Position numbers and translations under genes: made by a program. The notes beneath the pieces were generated by a model. The model had not been told where the DNA came from. It made no database searches and saw nothing but the letters and a program-made list of their open reading frames with translations. From Rhodoferax sp. TS-BS-61-7 (GTDB taxonomy: Bacteria; Pseudomonadota; Gammaproteobacteria; Burkholderiales; Burkholderiaceae_C), in NCBI RefSeq assembly GCF_002943465.1, contig NZ_PTQY01000002.1, positions 62,001 to 126,000 of the forward strand: a DNA stretch of 64,000 nucleotides, in the 5' to 3' direction. Shown piece after piece: positions 11,721 through 19,418 of this stretch. How positions within the stretch are numbered: the first letter of the stretch is position 1; every line of letters starts with the position of its first letter.

Positions 11721-12497
11721 ATGAGTGCATTTCTGGAAGAAACAGTTTTAAGCGTACACCACTGGACAGACCGTTTGTTCAGCTTCACCACCACTCGGGA
11801 TCCGGCTCTGCGTTTTTCCAACGGTCACTTCACCATGATTGGCCTGCGCCAAGACAATGGCAAGCCGCTCTTGCGCGCCTATTCCATTGCCAGCGCCAAC
11901 TACGAAGAACACCTGGAGTTTTTGAGTATCAAGGTGCAAGACGGCCCGCTCACCTCCAAGCTGCAGCACATCAAGGTGGGTGACAAGATTGTGGTGGGCC
12001 GCAAGCCCACCGGCACTTTGTTGATTGACTACCTCTTGCCCGGTAAAAACCTGTACCTGCTGGGCAGCGGCACCGGCCTGGCCCCGTTTTTGAGCGTGGC
12101 ACGGGACCCCGAGACCTACGAGAAATACGAGAAGGTTGTCGTGGTGCACGGCGTGCGCGAAGTGAAAGAGCTGGCTTACCACGACCTGTTCAAAACTGAG
12201 CTGCCCCAGCACGAATTCCTGGGCGAAACGGTCAGCCAGCAAATGTTGTATTACCCCACGGTGACCCGTGAAGCCTTTGAAAACCAGGGCCGTATCACCA
12301 CACTGATCGAAAGCGGCAAGTTGTCTGCCGATCTGGGCCTGCCCCCGCTGGACCCGGCCGTGGACCGCATCATGATCTGTGGCAGCCCTGGCCTGAACAA
12401 AGACATGCGCGAAATCCTGGATGCCAAGGGTTTCAAGGAAGGCAACACCACCACTCCAGGCGACTACGTGGTGGAACGCGCCTTCGTGGAGCAATAA
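11721..12497 (+). CDS. fpr: Ferredoxin/flavodoxin--NADP+ reductase
   Basis: 258 residues, the length of bacterial subclass I FNR. FAD-binding motif RAYSIAS, the NADP site GSGTGLAPFLSV and the C-terminal DYVVERAFVE ending are as in the family. It moves electrons between NADPH and ferredoxin or flavodoxin, supplying Fe-S and stress-response enzymes in the cytoplasm. It stands alone, with AT-rich upstream sequence (11600-11720) containing a TACAAT at 11646 and a strong terminator after the stop. Confidence 0.93.
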   Translation: MSAFLEETVLSVHHWTDRLFSFTTTRDPALRFSNGHFTMIGLRQDNGKPLLRAYSIASANYEEHLEFLSIKVQDGPLTSKLQHIKVGDKIVVGRKPTGTLLIDYLLPGKNLYLLGSGTGLAPFLSVARDPETYEKYEKVVVVHGVREVKELAYHDLFKTELPQHEFLGETVSQQMLYYPTVTREAFENQGRITTLIESGKLSADLGLPPLDPAVDRIMICGSPGLNKDMREILDAKGFKEGNTTTPGDYVVERAFVEQ

Positions 12498-12530
12498 ACA
12501 CAGTGGCCCAAGCGGCCTGCGATTTACAGG

Positions 12531-12556
12531 AAAGGCCTGCTTGCAGGCCTTTTTTA
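12531..12556 (+). terminator. Rho-independent terminator after fpr
   Basis: AAGGCCTGC-TT-GCAGGCCTT stem followed by a T run (TTTTTTAT), 34 bp after the fpr stop codon. It overlaps the end of the convergent TIGR03643 gene. Confidence 0.85.
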
Positions 12557-12817
12557 TGCCTGCCGGGTGTGGCTGGCGCGGTGCCGTTGGACCTCGGACG
12601 ATCGCAACGCCAGGTGTTTGGTGGTCCGGCCGGCCATGCGTTTGCGCCACATGCGAAACGAGCTGGGTTTCATGTGCCTGCGCATCACATCCACCACGGC
12701 GGATTCATTCAAGCCGAATTGGGTCTCAATGGTTTCAAACGCCGTGCGGTCTTCCCAAGCCATTTCCACGATGCGCGAAACGTCAGATTCTGTCAGGGCA
12801 ACTTGGGCCCGCGTCAT
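12554..12817 (-). CDS. TIGR03643-family small conserved protein
   Basis: 87 residues. LTESDVSRIVEMAWEDRTAF, then FGLNESAVVDVMRRHMKPSS and FRMWRKRMAGRTTKH, match the short TIGR03643 family of proteobacteria, which has a helix-turn-helix-like pattern and unknown function. The ATG at 12817 overlaps the stop of the DUF3429 gene by 4 bp (ATGA), so the two are co-translated. Confidence 0.8.
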   Translation of the reverse strand: MTRAQVALTESDVSRIVEMAWEDRTAFETIETQFGLNESAVVDVMRRHMKPSSFRMWRKRMAGRTTKHLALRSSEVQRHRASHTRQA

Positions 12818-13260
12818 GAGACTAGGCTCCCAGCCAGTAGGCTTAACGCCGCGATTAGTGTCAGGTGCAGACGCATGGGTAGCCAGTCGGTTAGACCATA
12901 GGCTGGGTAGCTGCGCCGGTCCACGGCCAGGCAGATACCTAGCAATAAGGCCAGCGTGACCAGGCCTTGTGCCAGTGGTAGTAGCAGCGCCACCCACGCC
13001 ACCAGGCTGGGGAACACGCCCCATACAAACGGGCCGGGTTGTGGCGTGAGTGGCCCGCGCATGGCCAAGCCCCAGTGGATGGCTCCCATAAAACTGGCAA
13101 TGGTTGCGCCATAGGCCAGCAGGGCCAAGGCCGCTTGGCTGCGGTAGGCGGCTGGCGCCCACCAGGCGGCCACAGCCAGCGCAATAAACGGCAGCGCACC
13201 GGCATAGCCCAGCCGGGCGGCCCAGCGCGGCAAGGGCAGGGATGTGGGGGCTGCGATCAT
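12814..13260 (-). CDS. DUF3429 family membrane protein
   Basis: 148 residues with about five membrane helices; LGYAGALPFIALAVAAWW and the ASFMGAIHWGLAM motif mark the DUF3429 family. Function unknown, inner membrane. The start at 13260 is the ATG immediately before the hydrophobic region; the longer frame upstream has no family similarity. Couples to the TIGR03643 gene downstream by a 4-bp overlap. Confidence 0.8.
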   Translation of the reverse strand: MIAAPTSLPLPRWAARLGYAGALPFIALAVAAWWAPAAYRSQAALALLAYGATIASFMGAIHWGLAMRGPLTPQPGPFVWGVFPSLVAWVALLLPLAQGLVTLALLLGICLAVDRRSYPAYGLTDWLPMRLHLTLIAALSLLAGSLVS

Positions 13261-13452
13261 GGGGCTTCGCCTTGTTGCAAGGCACTGGTTCCGCAGCAGC
13301 GCTCGTCGTCGTTGTCCATGGTTGCGTCCTGAAAAGCCATACATACAAAGCTTGCTTGCCACTGTGGCAGCATGCGGTGCCCGTATTTTGTGGGAAACCG
13401 CCCCCCGTGTGTCCCTGGGGGCCATTGTTGTGTGTCTGAAAGCGAGTTGAGA

Positions 13453-13812
13453 ATGTCCGCCCTGAATGTTTTAGGCACTGCCTTGCAAGCCTGCTCGTTT
13501 GACCCGCTCACCGGGTTTTCCCGCGACGGCTGTTGCAACACCGATGCCCACGACCACGGCACCCACGTGGTGTGTGCCAAAGTTACGGCTGATTTTCTGG
13601 CGTATTCACTGCAACGGGGCAATGACCTGAGTACCCCGCGGCCCGAATACCGTTTTGTGGGGCTGCGCCCCGGCGACCGCTGGTGTCTGTGCGTCAACCG
13701 CTGGCTGGAAGCCCTGCGGGCGGGTGTGGCCCCGCCCGTGCATCTGGAGGCCACCCACGCCAAGGCCCTGGAGTCTGTGAGCCTGGAGCAACTTAAGGCC
13801 CATGCGTTGTAA
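13453..13812 (+). CDS. DUF2237 family protein
   Basis: 119 residues. NVLGTALQACSFDPLTGF, RDGCCNT, THVVCAKVTADFLAYS and GDRWCLCVNRW are the DUF2237 hallmarks, with conserved cysteines but no assigned activity. The ATG at 13453 starts right at the conserved block. It stands alone upstream of the lipocalin gene. Confidence 0.85.
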   Translation: MSALNVLGTALQACSFDPLTGFSRDGCCNTDAHDHGTHVVCAKVTADFLAYSLQRGNDLSTPRPEYRFVGLRPGDRWCLCVNRWLEALRAGVAPPVHLEATHAKALESVSLEQLKAHAL

Positions 13813-13863
13813 ACGCGTGCGTTGCCGCACCGATGGAGCCCTGTGCACATGCATACTGAGCCT

Positions 13864-14412
13864 ATGAAACAACATTTTCTCCTGTGGGCGCTTGCCACCA
13901 CCTTGGCCAGCAGCGCCGCTGTAGCCCAAGCCGACAAGTCGCCCTTGCAGCCGATAGCCTCTCTGGATGTGGCGCGCTACATGGGCACGTGGTATGAAAT
14001 TGCCAAGTACCCCAACAGCTTTCAGAAAAAATGCGCCCGCAACACACGCGCCGATTACCAGGCCAAGCCGGACGGCACCGTGCAAGTGCTCAACCGCTGT
14101 GTGATGGCTGATGGCCAAACCACCGAAGCGCTGGGCGCCGCCCGCCAGGTAGGGCCTGCGGACTCCCCCAAACTGCAAGTACGCTTTGCGCCCGCGTGGT
14201 TGTCGTTCTTGCCCATGGTGTGGGGCAACTACTGGGTCATTGACCTGGACCCACAGTACCAATTGGTGGCGGTGAGCGAGCCCGAGCGCGAATACCTGTG
14301 GGTGCTTTCGCGCACCCCCACGGTGGAGCCCGCCGCTTACCAAGCCTTGCTGGCCCGCCTGGCCCAGCGTGGTTTTAAGATGACCCGTTTGGAACTGAGC
14401 CCGCAGGAGTGA
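13864..14412 (+). CDS. blc: Lipocalin family protein (Blc-like)
   Basis: 182 residues. Signal peptide to about residue 22 (AVAQA), then the bacterial lipocalin signature ARYMGTWYEIAKYPNSF and the later EYLWVLSRTP strand. Unlike E. coli Blc there is no lipobox cysteine, so it is probably a soluble periplasmic protein. Lipocalins bind lipids or other hydrophobic ligands during envelope stress. The gene ends 2 bp before the SSB-like gene, suggesting one transcript. Confidence 0.88.
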   Translation: MKQHFLLWALATTLASSAAVAQADKSPLQPIASLDVARYMGTWYEIAKYPNSFQKKCARNTRADYQAKPDGTVQVLNRCVMADGQTTEALGAARQVGPADSPKLQVRFAPAWLSFLPMVWGNYWVIDLDPQYQLVAVSEPEREYLWVLSRTPTVEPAAYQALLARLAQRGFKMTRLELSPQE

Positions 14413-14414
14413 GC

Positions 14415-14765
14415 ATGATTGAAGGATTGATTGCCGGCCACCTGGTCGGCCTGGCCGAAACCCGCCAAGGCAAAAACGACAGCATGTTTGCGCTGGCCAA
14501 AGTCAAAGCCACTGCAGGCGATGGCGAGAGCCTGATCGTGAACGTGATTGCCTTTGCAGCAGAGGCCAGCGCTGCATTGATGGCGCTGGACGATGGCGAT
14601 GCGGTGGCACTGGCCGGGGCGTTGACGCCCAAGGTGTGGACCGATAAACAAGGCAACACCCGGCCCGCACTGGATATGGTGGCGACGCAGGTGCTGACGG
14701 CTTACCACGCAGCGCGCAAGCAGCAAGCGCTGGGTGGGGTAGGCGACACGCCTCTCAGTCCTTAA
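14415..14765 (+). CDS. Single-stranded DNA-binding protein-like OB-fold protein
   Basis: 116 residues. MIEGLIAGHLVG, VNVIAF and LAGALTPKVWTDKQGN with ALDMVA are the pattern of small SSB-like OB-fold proteins annotated in Burkholderiales. It lacks the acidic C-terminal tip (DDIPF) of housekeeping SSB, so it would not recruit the usual SSB partners. The ATG at 14415 is preferred over a GTG two codons upstream. Its 3' end overlaps the convergent small gene by 11 bp. Confidence 0.75.
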   Translation: MIEGLIAGHLVGLAETRQGKNDSMFALAKVKATAGDGESLIVNVIAFAAEASAALMALDDGDAVALAGALTPKVWTDKQGNTRPALDMVATQVLTAYHAARKQQALGGVGDTPLSP

Positions 14766-14964
14766 GCTCGACCCCCAGCGTCAGTAGTTTCTTGGCATAC
14801 GCATCCCGGCGCTTGGCAGCCTTGGCTGCCGTCTCTACCGCAGCCTGAATTGCCTTGGGCCCTTTGTTGGCCACCACTTTGATCAAGCCGAACTTGTGTG
14901 CAGCTTCTGCTTCCGCTCTGCGGTAGGTGGCGAGGAGATCGGTTTGGGCGGGGGAGGGGTTCAC
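14755..14964 (-). CDS. Small conserved hypothetical protein
   Basis: 69 residues, mostly helical and rich in Ala and Lys (KAIQAAVETAAKAAKRRD). No signal peptide or membrane helix. The composition is like other core genes here rather than the accessory region. Function unknown. Confidence 0.55.
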   Translation of the reverse strand: MNPSPAQTDLLATYRRAEAEAAHKFGLIKVVANKGPKAIQAAVETAAKAAKRRDAYAKKLLTLGVELKD

Positions 14965-15172
14965 AAGTACCTTATGGGCTAAAGCGGTATTTTCTCCGGT
15001 TGCTTACGGCTTGAATCTGATTTTTGTAAAGGGCCATGCACAGGCCTTTGCCTGCTTTTTGCCGGTGCGCTGAGGCTTCAGTAGACTGTAGGCCGACATG
15101 GAATAACCCGCAAAGCGGGCGTCAAAACTTTGGTCAGTGGGAGTTTCGGGCATGGGCCACAGTCAAATGATT

Positions 15173-15448
15173 TCAGGTAGAACGGCTGGCGGCCTCAGAC
15201 AGCTGCTGCACGAAATTCTCGCCAAGCACCTTATCAACTCTTGCGATTGCCTCCACAGCTTCGGCTGGATCAAATGAGCGTCCTTCCAGCACTGCCAATG
15301 CTTGGTTGTGCAGTGCATATGCAAGATGCGCGGCGGCACGGACCGAAGGCTCGCCATTCACGTCGCTACCCAAGTGCCCAGCTAGTAGTAGTCGCAGCTC
15401 GTACACGGCAAATGCGAGTATCTTGGTTTGATCAAGATTTAAGGTCAT
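15173..15448 (-). CDS. Hypothetical protein
   Basis: 91 residues if started at the ATG at 15448 (MTLNLDQTKILAFAVYELR), a helical protein with no recognised domain. The open frame extends back to 15613, but that part runs through an attC-like repeat and is probably not coding. Position just downstream of such a repeat makes it look like a gene cassette. Lower GC than the flanking core genes. Confidence 0.5.
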   Translation of the reverse strand: MTLNLDQTKILAFAVYELRLLLAGHLGSDVNGEPSVRAAAHLAYALHNQALAVLEGRSFDPAEAVEAIARVDKVLGENFVQQLSEAASRST

Positions 15449-15485
15449 TGGATTGAATTTTCTGGAGTCGAAGTATTGGGGCGAA

Positions 15486-15562
15486 GTCTGCTGTCGCCGC
15501 GAAGCCGAGGCATCTACAGACTCGAAGCGGTCCTTTCGTGCGCTACAAAGCGGACGTTCAGT
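15486..15562 (-). repeat. Isolated attC-like repeat
   Basis: On the minus strand it runs from ACTGAACGTCCGCTTTG through CGAGTCTGTAGATGCCTCGG, the same core as the repeats between cassettes at 33-37 kb. The left box is ACTGAAC (consensus RYYYAAC, one mismatch). It lies exactly between two small minus-strand ORFs. Confidence 0.5.
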
Positions 15563-15879
15563 CACCGACCAGTGATGTGCTTTCTCCAGTATGCATAACC
15601 GCCAGGAAGCCAATTGAATCGAGGCAAGGGAGTTACAAGCTTTGTCTTTATTTCTTGAATGAAGCCATCCTGACCTTGGCTTAGTTCGTAGAGTTGCAGA
15701 AGGCGGTCTATTCGCCTTCCCAAAGTCCGTCTAGCACTGCCAGGCACAAAATTTCGGAATCGCCCCACACTACCTCGGACCACTCCTCGCAGCCGCTCTT
15801 TCGGCATGCGAATCAGTCGAGAGCGGTAGTGCCTCGTATTCGAAGTGATGGTTTTGTGTGGACGTCGAAGATGTCGCAT
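15562..15879 (-). CDS. Hypothetical basic protein
   Basis: 105 residues (or 81 from the ATG at 15807, MPKERLRGVV). Very rich in Arg and Lys in the first two thirds, with no domain I recognise; the C-terminus is PRFNWLPGGYAYWRKHITGR. Its stop codon abuts the attC-like box at 15556-15562, as in the cassettes further right. Could be a degraded gene. Confidence 0.4.
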   Translation of the reverse strand: MRHLRRPHKTITSNTRHYRSRLIRMPKERLRGVVRGSVGRFRNFVPGSARRTLGRRIDRLLQLYELSQGQDGFIQEIKTKLVTPLPRFNWLPGGYAYWRKHITGR

Positions 15880-15947
15880 TTCACGAAGCTAAAAATTTAT
15901 TGGAATTTCTTTGGAAGACTGCTTCCGCCGCATATCGGCCGTCCATG

Positions 15948-18107
15948 CTACCCGCCCACCACCCTCGTCCCCAACTTATACGCCGGCAACCCCGCCAGCA
16001 TGCGCTTCCCGTAACTCGTTTGCGTCAGCCGCTTGTCGTAGCAAATCACCTGCGCGCGGTCTTCTTCGGTGCGGATGGCGCGGCCGGTCCATTGCAGCAG
16101 CTTCACACCCGTGGCGGGGAGTACCAGTTCGTTGAACGGGTCGCGCCCCACGCTGCGTAGCCACTCGGCACGCGCTTCGTCCACCGGGTCGCTGGGCGGG
16201 GCAAACGGCAGCTTGGCGATGAACACGGTTTCGCACAGCGCGCCGGGCAGGTCCAGCCCTTCGCCAAAGCTCTGCAGGCCAAACAACACAGACGGCAAAC
16301 CACTTTCCACACGTTCTGCGTGTGCAGTTAGCAGGCGCGTGCGCGACTGTGTGCCTTGCACCAGCACCATGTCCATCAAATGGCCGGGCAGGGCGTCGGT
16401 GGCGGCGCGCATCTGTGCGCGGCTGGTGAACAGCACCAGCGCGCCGCGTTTCACCTGCTCAATGTCGTCCATGAGCGCGCGCACCATCTCGGCGGTGTAG
16501 GCGTCGGCGTGTTTGGGGTCGGCTTGGGTGTGCACCACGGTCAGGCTGCCCTGGGCGCTGTAGTTGAAGGGGCTGGCCACTTCCAGCGCGGTGACATAGG
16601 GCTTGTTGGACAGTCCTGCTTCTTTGAGGAAGTAATCAAAACTGCCGCAACTGGTGAGGGAGGCGCTGGTGACGATGGCGCCGCGCACCTGGCTCCACAA
16701 AAACTGGCGCAGCAAGTCACCCGGCACGATGGGGCAGGCGTGCGCGGTCATGGTCAGGTAGCCGTTTTCGCTCTCGGCCTGCAGCCATTTGGCCAGCGGC
16801 TGTTCGCCATGTTCCAGCAGCAGTTGTGCGGTGGACACCAGGCTGCCCAGGCGCGGCGCCAGGCCACCCAGCTGCGCATACAGCTGGGCGCACAACACGG
16901 CTTGCGATGGATCGTCTTTGGCAATGGCCTTCACCTCCACCCCCAGTGCCTCCAGCGCCTTGGACAGGCCATTGGCCTGCGCGTGGATTTGTGTCACCGG
17001 CTCATGCAATGCGTCGGGTAAAACCCCGTTGGCAAAGCGCAGCGTGCCGTCGTTGCCTTCGCCGCGCGCGTTCTGACCGGTGTGGGCCCACACCAGGTCC
17101 ATGGCAATGCGGGCCAGGGTGGTCAGTGCGCCTTTGAGCTGGCTGGTCACGGTTTGCACGTCTTCGCCCACATGCAGTGCCAGCTTGCCGGCCACCTCGT
17201 TCATGGCCTTGGGCAGCTTGTCCAGCCAGCGCAGGTTGCTCAGGTCCATGGCGTTGGAGAACTGGTCCAGCGCCACGGCGGGCAGGTGGTGGCCTTCGTC
17301 AAACACCACCAGGCAGTTGTCCAGGTCGGGCAGGGTCTTCATGCCCAGGCTGGCCAGCACCAGGTCGTGGTTGGCGACGATGACATTGGCCTCGGCCAGC
17401 TTGGTGCGGGCGTTGTAGTAGCTGCACTCCTTGTAGCGCGGGCAGTGGCGTGCGGTGCAGGTGTGGCGCTCGGCGGCCACGGCCGACCAGTCGCGCGGGT
17501 CGGGTGTGTCGGGCAGGGTGTCGCGATCGCCGTCCCAGCTCACCACGGCCAGCTTGTGCGCCATGCTTTCGTACAACGATTGGCGGCGTTCTTCAATGGC
17601 TTCTTGCGACAACGCCGACACCTTGGGCTGCGGCATGTCGTCGTCAAACATGTCGTCCTCGGCCGCGCCACTGCCCACCAGGCGTTCCAGCTTCACCTTG
17701 CAGACGTAGCGCCCGCGGCCCTTGGCCAGCGCGTAGGCAAAGGGCTGGTCCATGCTGCGGGCCAGGGCGGGCAGGTCCTTGGTCATCAGCTGCTCTTGCA
17801 GGGCCACGGTGGCGGTGCTGATGATGACGCGCGTCTTGCGCTCCAGTGCCATGGCGATGGCGGTACTGGCATAGGCCGCGCTCTTGCCCACACCGGTACC
17901 GGCCTGGATGACGGCAATGGCCTTGGTGGGGTTGGGGTGCTCGCCAATATCGGCCTGGGCCAGCGTGGCGGCCACGGTTTCGGCCATCTGGTGCTGGCCG
18001 GGGCGGCGCCTAAAGCCACTGGTGCTGCCCACCACGGTCTCGAAGGCGTGCAGGGCGTGCTGGGCCAGGGCGGCGCTGGCGGGCGGCAGGGAGGAAAAGT
18101 CGGACAA
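15948..18107 (-). CDS. dinG: ATP-dependent DNA helicase, DinG family
   Basis: 719 residues, the usual DinG length. Walker A QAGTGVGKS near residue 70, then an Fe-S cluster cysteine set (YVCK near 135, later CTARHC and KEC), DEGHH Walker B near 280 and the C-terminal helicase half with TGRAIRTEED. DinG is a 5'-3' XPD-like helicase that resolves R-loops and unwinds damaged or stalled structures. The ATG at 18107 gives the normal N-terminus. A monocistronic gene, divergent from the transglutaminase-like gene. Confidence 0.95.
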   Translation of the reverse strand: MSDFSSLPPASAALAQHALHAFETVVGSTSGFRRRPGQHQMAETVAATLAQADIGEHPNPTKAIAVIQAGTGVGKSAAYASTAIAMALERKTRVIISTATVALQEQLMTKDLPALARSMDQPFAYALAKGRGRYVCKVKLERLVGSGAAEDDMFDDDMPQPKVSALSQEAIEERRQSLYESMAHKLAVVSWDGDRDTLPDTPDPRDWSAVAAERHTCTARHCPRYKECSYYNARTKLAEANVIVANHDLVLASLGMKTLPDLDNCLVVFDEGHHLPAVALDQFSNAMDLSNLRWLDKLPKAMNEVAGKLALHVGEDVQTVTSQLKGALTTLARIAMDLVWAHTGQNARGEGNDGTLRFANGVLPDALHEPVTQIHAQANGLSKALEALGVEVKAIAKDDPSQAVLCAQLYAQLGGLAPRLGSLVSTAQLLLEHGEQPLAKWLQAESENGYLTMTAHACPIVPGDLLRQFLWSQVRGAIVTSASLTSCGSFDYFLKEAGLSNKPYVTALEVASPFNYSAQGSLTVVHTQADPKHADAYTAEMVRALMDDIEQVKRGALVLFTSRAQMRAATDALPGHLMDMVLVQGTQSRTRLLTAHAERVESGLPSVLFGLQSFGEGLDLPGALCETVFIAKLPFAPPSDPVDEARAEWLRSVGRDPFNELVLPATGVKLLQWTGRAIRTEEDRAQVICYDKRLTQTSYGKRMLAGLPAYKLGTRVVGG

Positions 18108-18235
18108 ACGGGGGGACCTTCAGCGCGGGGGAGGGCTGAATATACAGGCAGCAGGGATAATCGGGCCTGCGCCACCCCGGGGTACTTTGTGTTACGCCGT
18201 ACGCGCCGCCTTTTCATCCACCCGGAGATCTCTGT

Positions 18236-19387
18236 ATGACCCCCGTTACTTCTTCTGCCCCCGTGGCTTCCCGTGTGGCTTCGCGCCGTAAATTTATGGC
18301 CAATTCGGCTGTAGCCCTTGTAGGTACTGCGCTACCTGCTATCAATTTTGCACAATCGGCCAGCATGGCCGAGCGCCAGTTCAGCCCCAAGCCGGGCGCG
18401 TGGCGCACCTTTGAGGTCACCACCCGCGTGGACATTGCCAAGCCCCAGGGCGCGACCCGCCTGTGGCTGCCCATTCCCTCGGTCAACAGCGACTGGCAAA
18501 AGTCACTGGAAAGTAGCTACCAGACCAACGGCACGGCCCGCATGGAAGACGACAACACCTATGGCGCACGCATGCTGTACGTCGAGTTTGCCGCCGACCA
18601 GGCCAAACCTTTTGTGGAGCTGACCAGCCGCATCCAGACCCAGAACCGGGCTCAGGACTGGAGCCAAAAGTCTGCCCCGGCTGAAGACGCCGCCAGCCTC
18701 AAGTACTGGACCCAACCGACCAGCCTGCTGCCCACCGACGGCATTGTGCGCACCACGGCCTTAGAGGCCACCCGCGGCGCCAAGACCGATGTGGAGAAGG
18801 CCCAAAAGCTGTTTGACTGGATCGTGACCAACACCTACCGCGAACCCAAGGTGCGTGGCTGTGGCGAAGGCGACATCAAGACCATGCTGGAAACCAACAA
18901 CCTGGGCGGCAAGTGTGCCGACCTGAACGCGCTGTTTGTGGGCCTGTGCCGCTCCGTTGGTATCCCCGCGCGCGATGTGTACGGCCTGCGCGTGGCGCCC
19001 AGTGCCTTTGGTTACCGTGAGCTGGGCGGCAACTCTGCCAGCCTCAAGGGGGCACAACACTGCCGTGCCGAGGTCTACCTCAAGGGCCATGGTTGGGTGG
19101 GCATGGACCCGGCCGACGTGGCCAAGGTGATGCGCCAGGAAACCCCGGAGTGGATCAAGACCGCCAAGAACCCGCTGGTAGCCCCGGTGAACAAGGGCCT
19201 GTTTGGTGGCTGGGAAGGTAACTGGATGGCCTACAACGTGGCACATGATGTAGCACTGCCCCAGTCCACCAGCCCCAAGCTGGGCTTCTTTATGTACCCC
19301 GCGGCCGAGACTGCCGCGGGCCGCCTGGACTCTTACGCGCCGGACGACTTCAAGTACCAAATCAGCGCCAAGGAAATCGCGGCCTGA
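18236..19387 (+). CDS. Tat-exported transglutaminase-like (cysteine protease fold) protein
   Basis: 383 residues. The N-terminus has a twin-arginine signal (SRRKFMANSAVAL) whose hydrophobic core is written by a palindromic repeat (copy H). The catalytic triad of the transglutaminase-like fold is visible: C227 in LGGKCADLNALF, H275 in GAQHCRAEVYL and D291 in GMDPADV. Such periplasmic proteins are generally amidases, peptidases or transamidases; the substrate is unknown. The start is the first ATG ahead of the signal. Confidence 0.88.
   Translation: MTPVTSSAPVASRVASRRKFMANSAVALVGTALPAINFAQSASMAERQFSPKPGAWRTFEVTTRVDIAKPQGATRLWLPIPSVNSDWQKSLESSYQTNGTARMEDDNTYGARMLYVEFAADQAKPFVELTSRIQTQNRAQDWSQKSAPAEDAASLKYWTQPTSLLPTDGIVRTTALEATRGAKTDVEKAQKLFDWIVTNTYREPKVRGCGEGDIKTMLETNNLGGKCADLNALFVGLCRSVGIPARDVYGLRVAPSAFGYRELGGNSASLKGAQHCRAEVYLKGHGWVGMDPADVAKVMRQETPEWIKTAKNPLVAPVNKGLFGGWEGNWMAYNVAHDVALPQSTSPKLGFFMYPAAETAAGRLDSYAPDDFKYQISAKEIAA
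18307..18352 (-). repeat. Palindromic repeat, copy H (diverged, inside a Tat signal sequence)
   Basis: Read on the plus strand, GTAGCCCTTGTAGGTACTGC followed by GCTACCTGCTATC aligns with the TAGCGCTTATGGATATTGCG...GCAGCT core of copy C; about 27 of 38 positions match by eye. It encodes residues 25-39 (AVALVGTALPAINFA), the signal hydrophobic core. The most diverged copy, so less certain. Confidence 0.5.
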
Positions 19388-19418
19388 ACGGCCTGACGAT
19401 TGGCCCCACACTCTGCCT

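Noticed and set aside
13259-13342. 27-aa minus-strand ORF with CC motif upstream of the DUF3429 gene
   Set aside because: Too short, no ribosome site; could be a leader peptide but unsupported.
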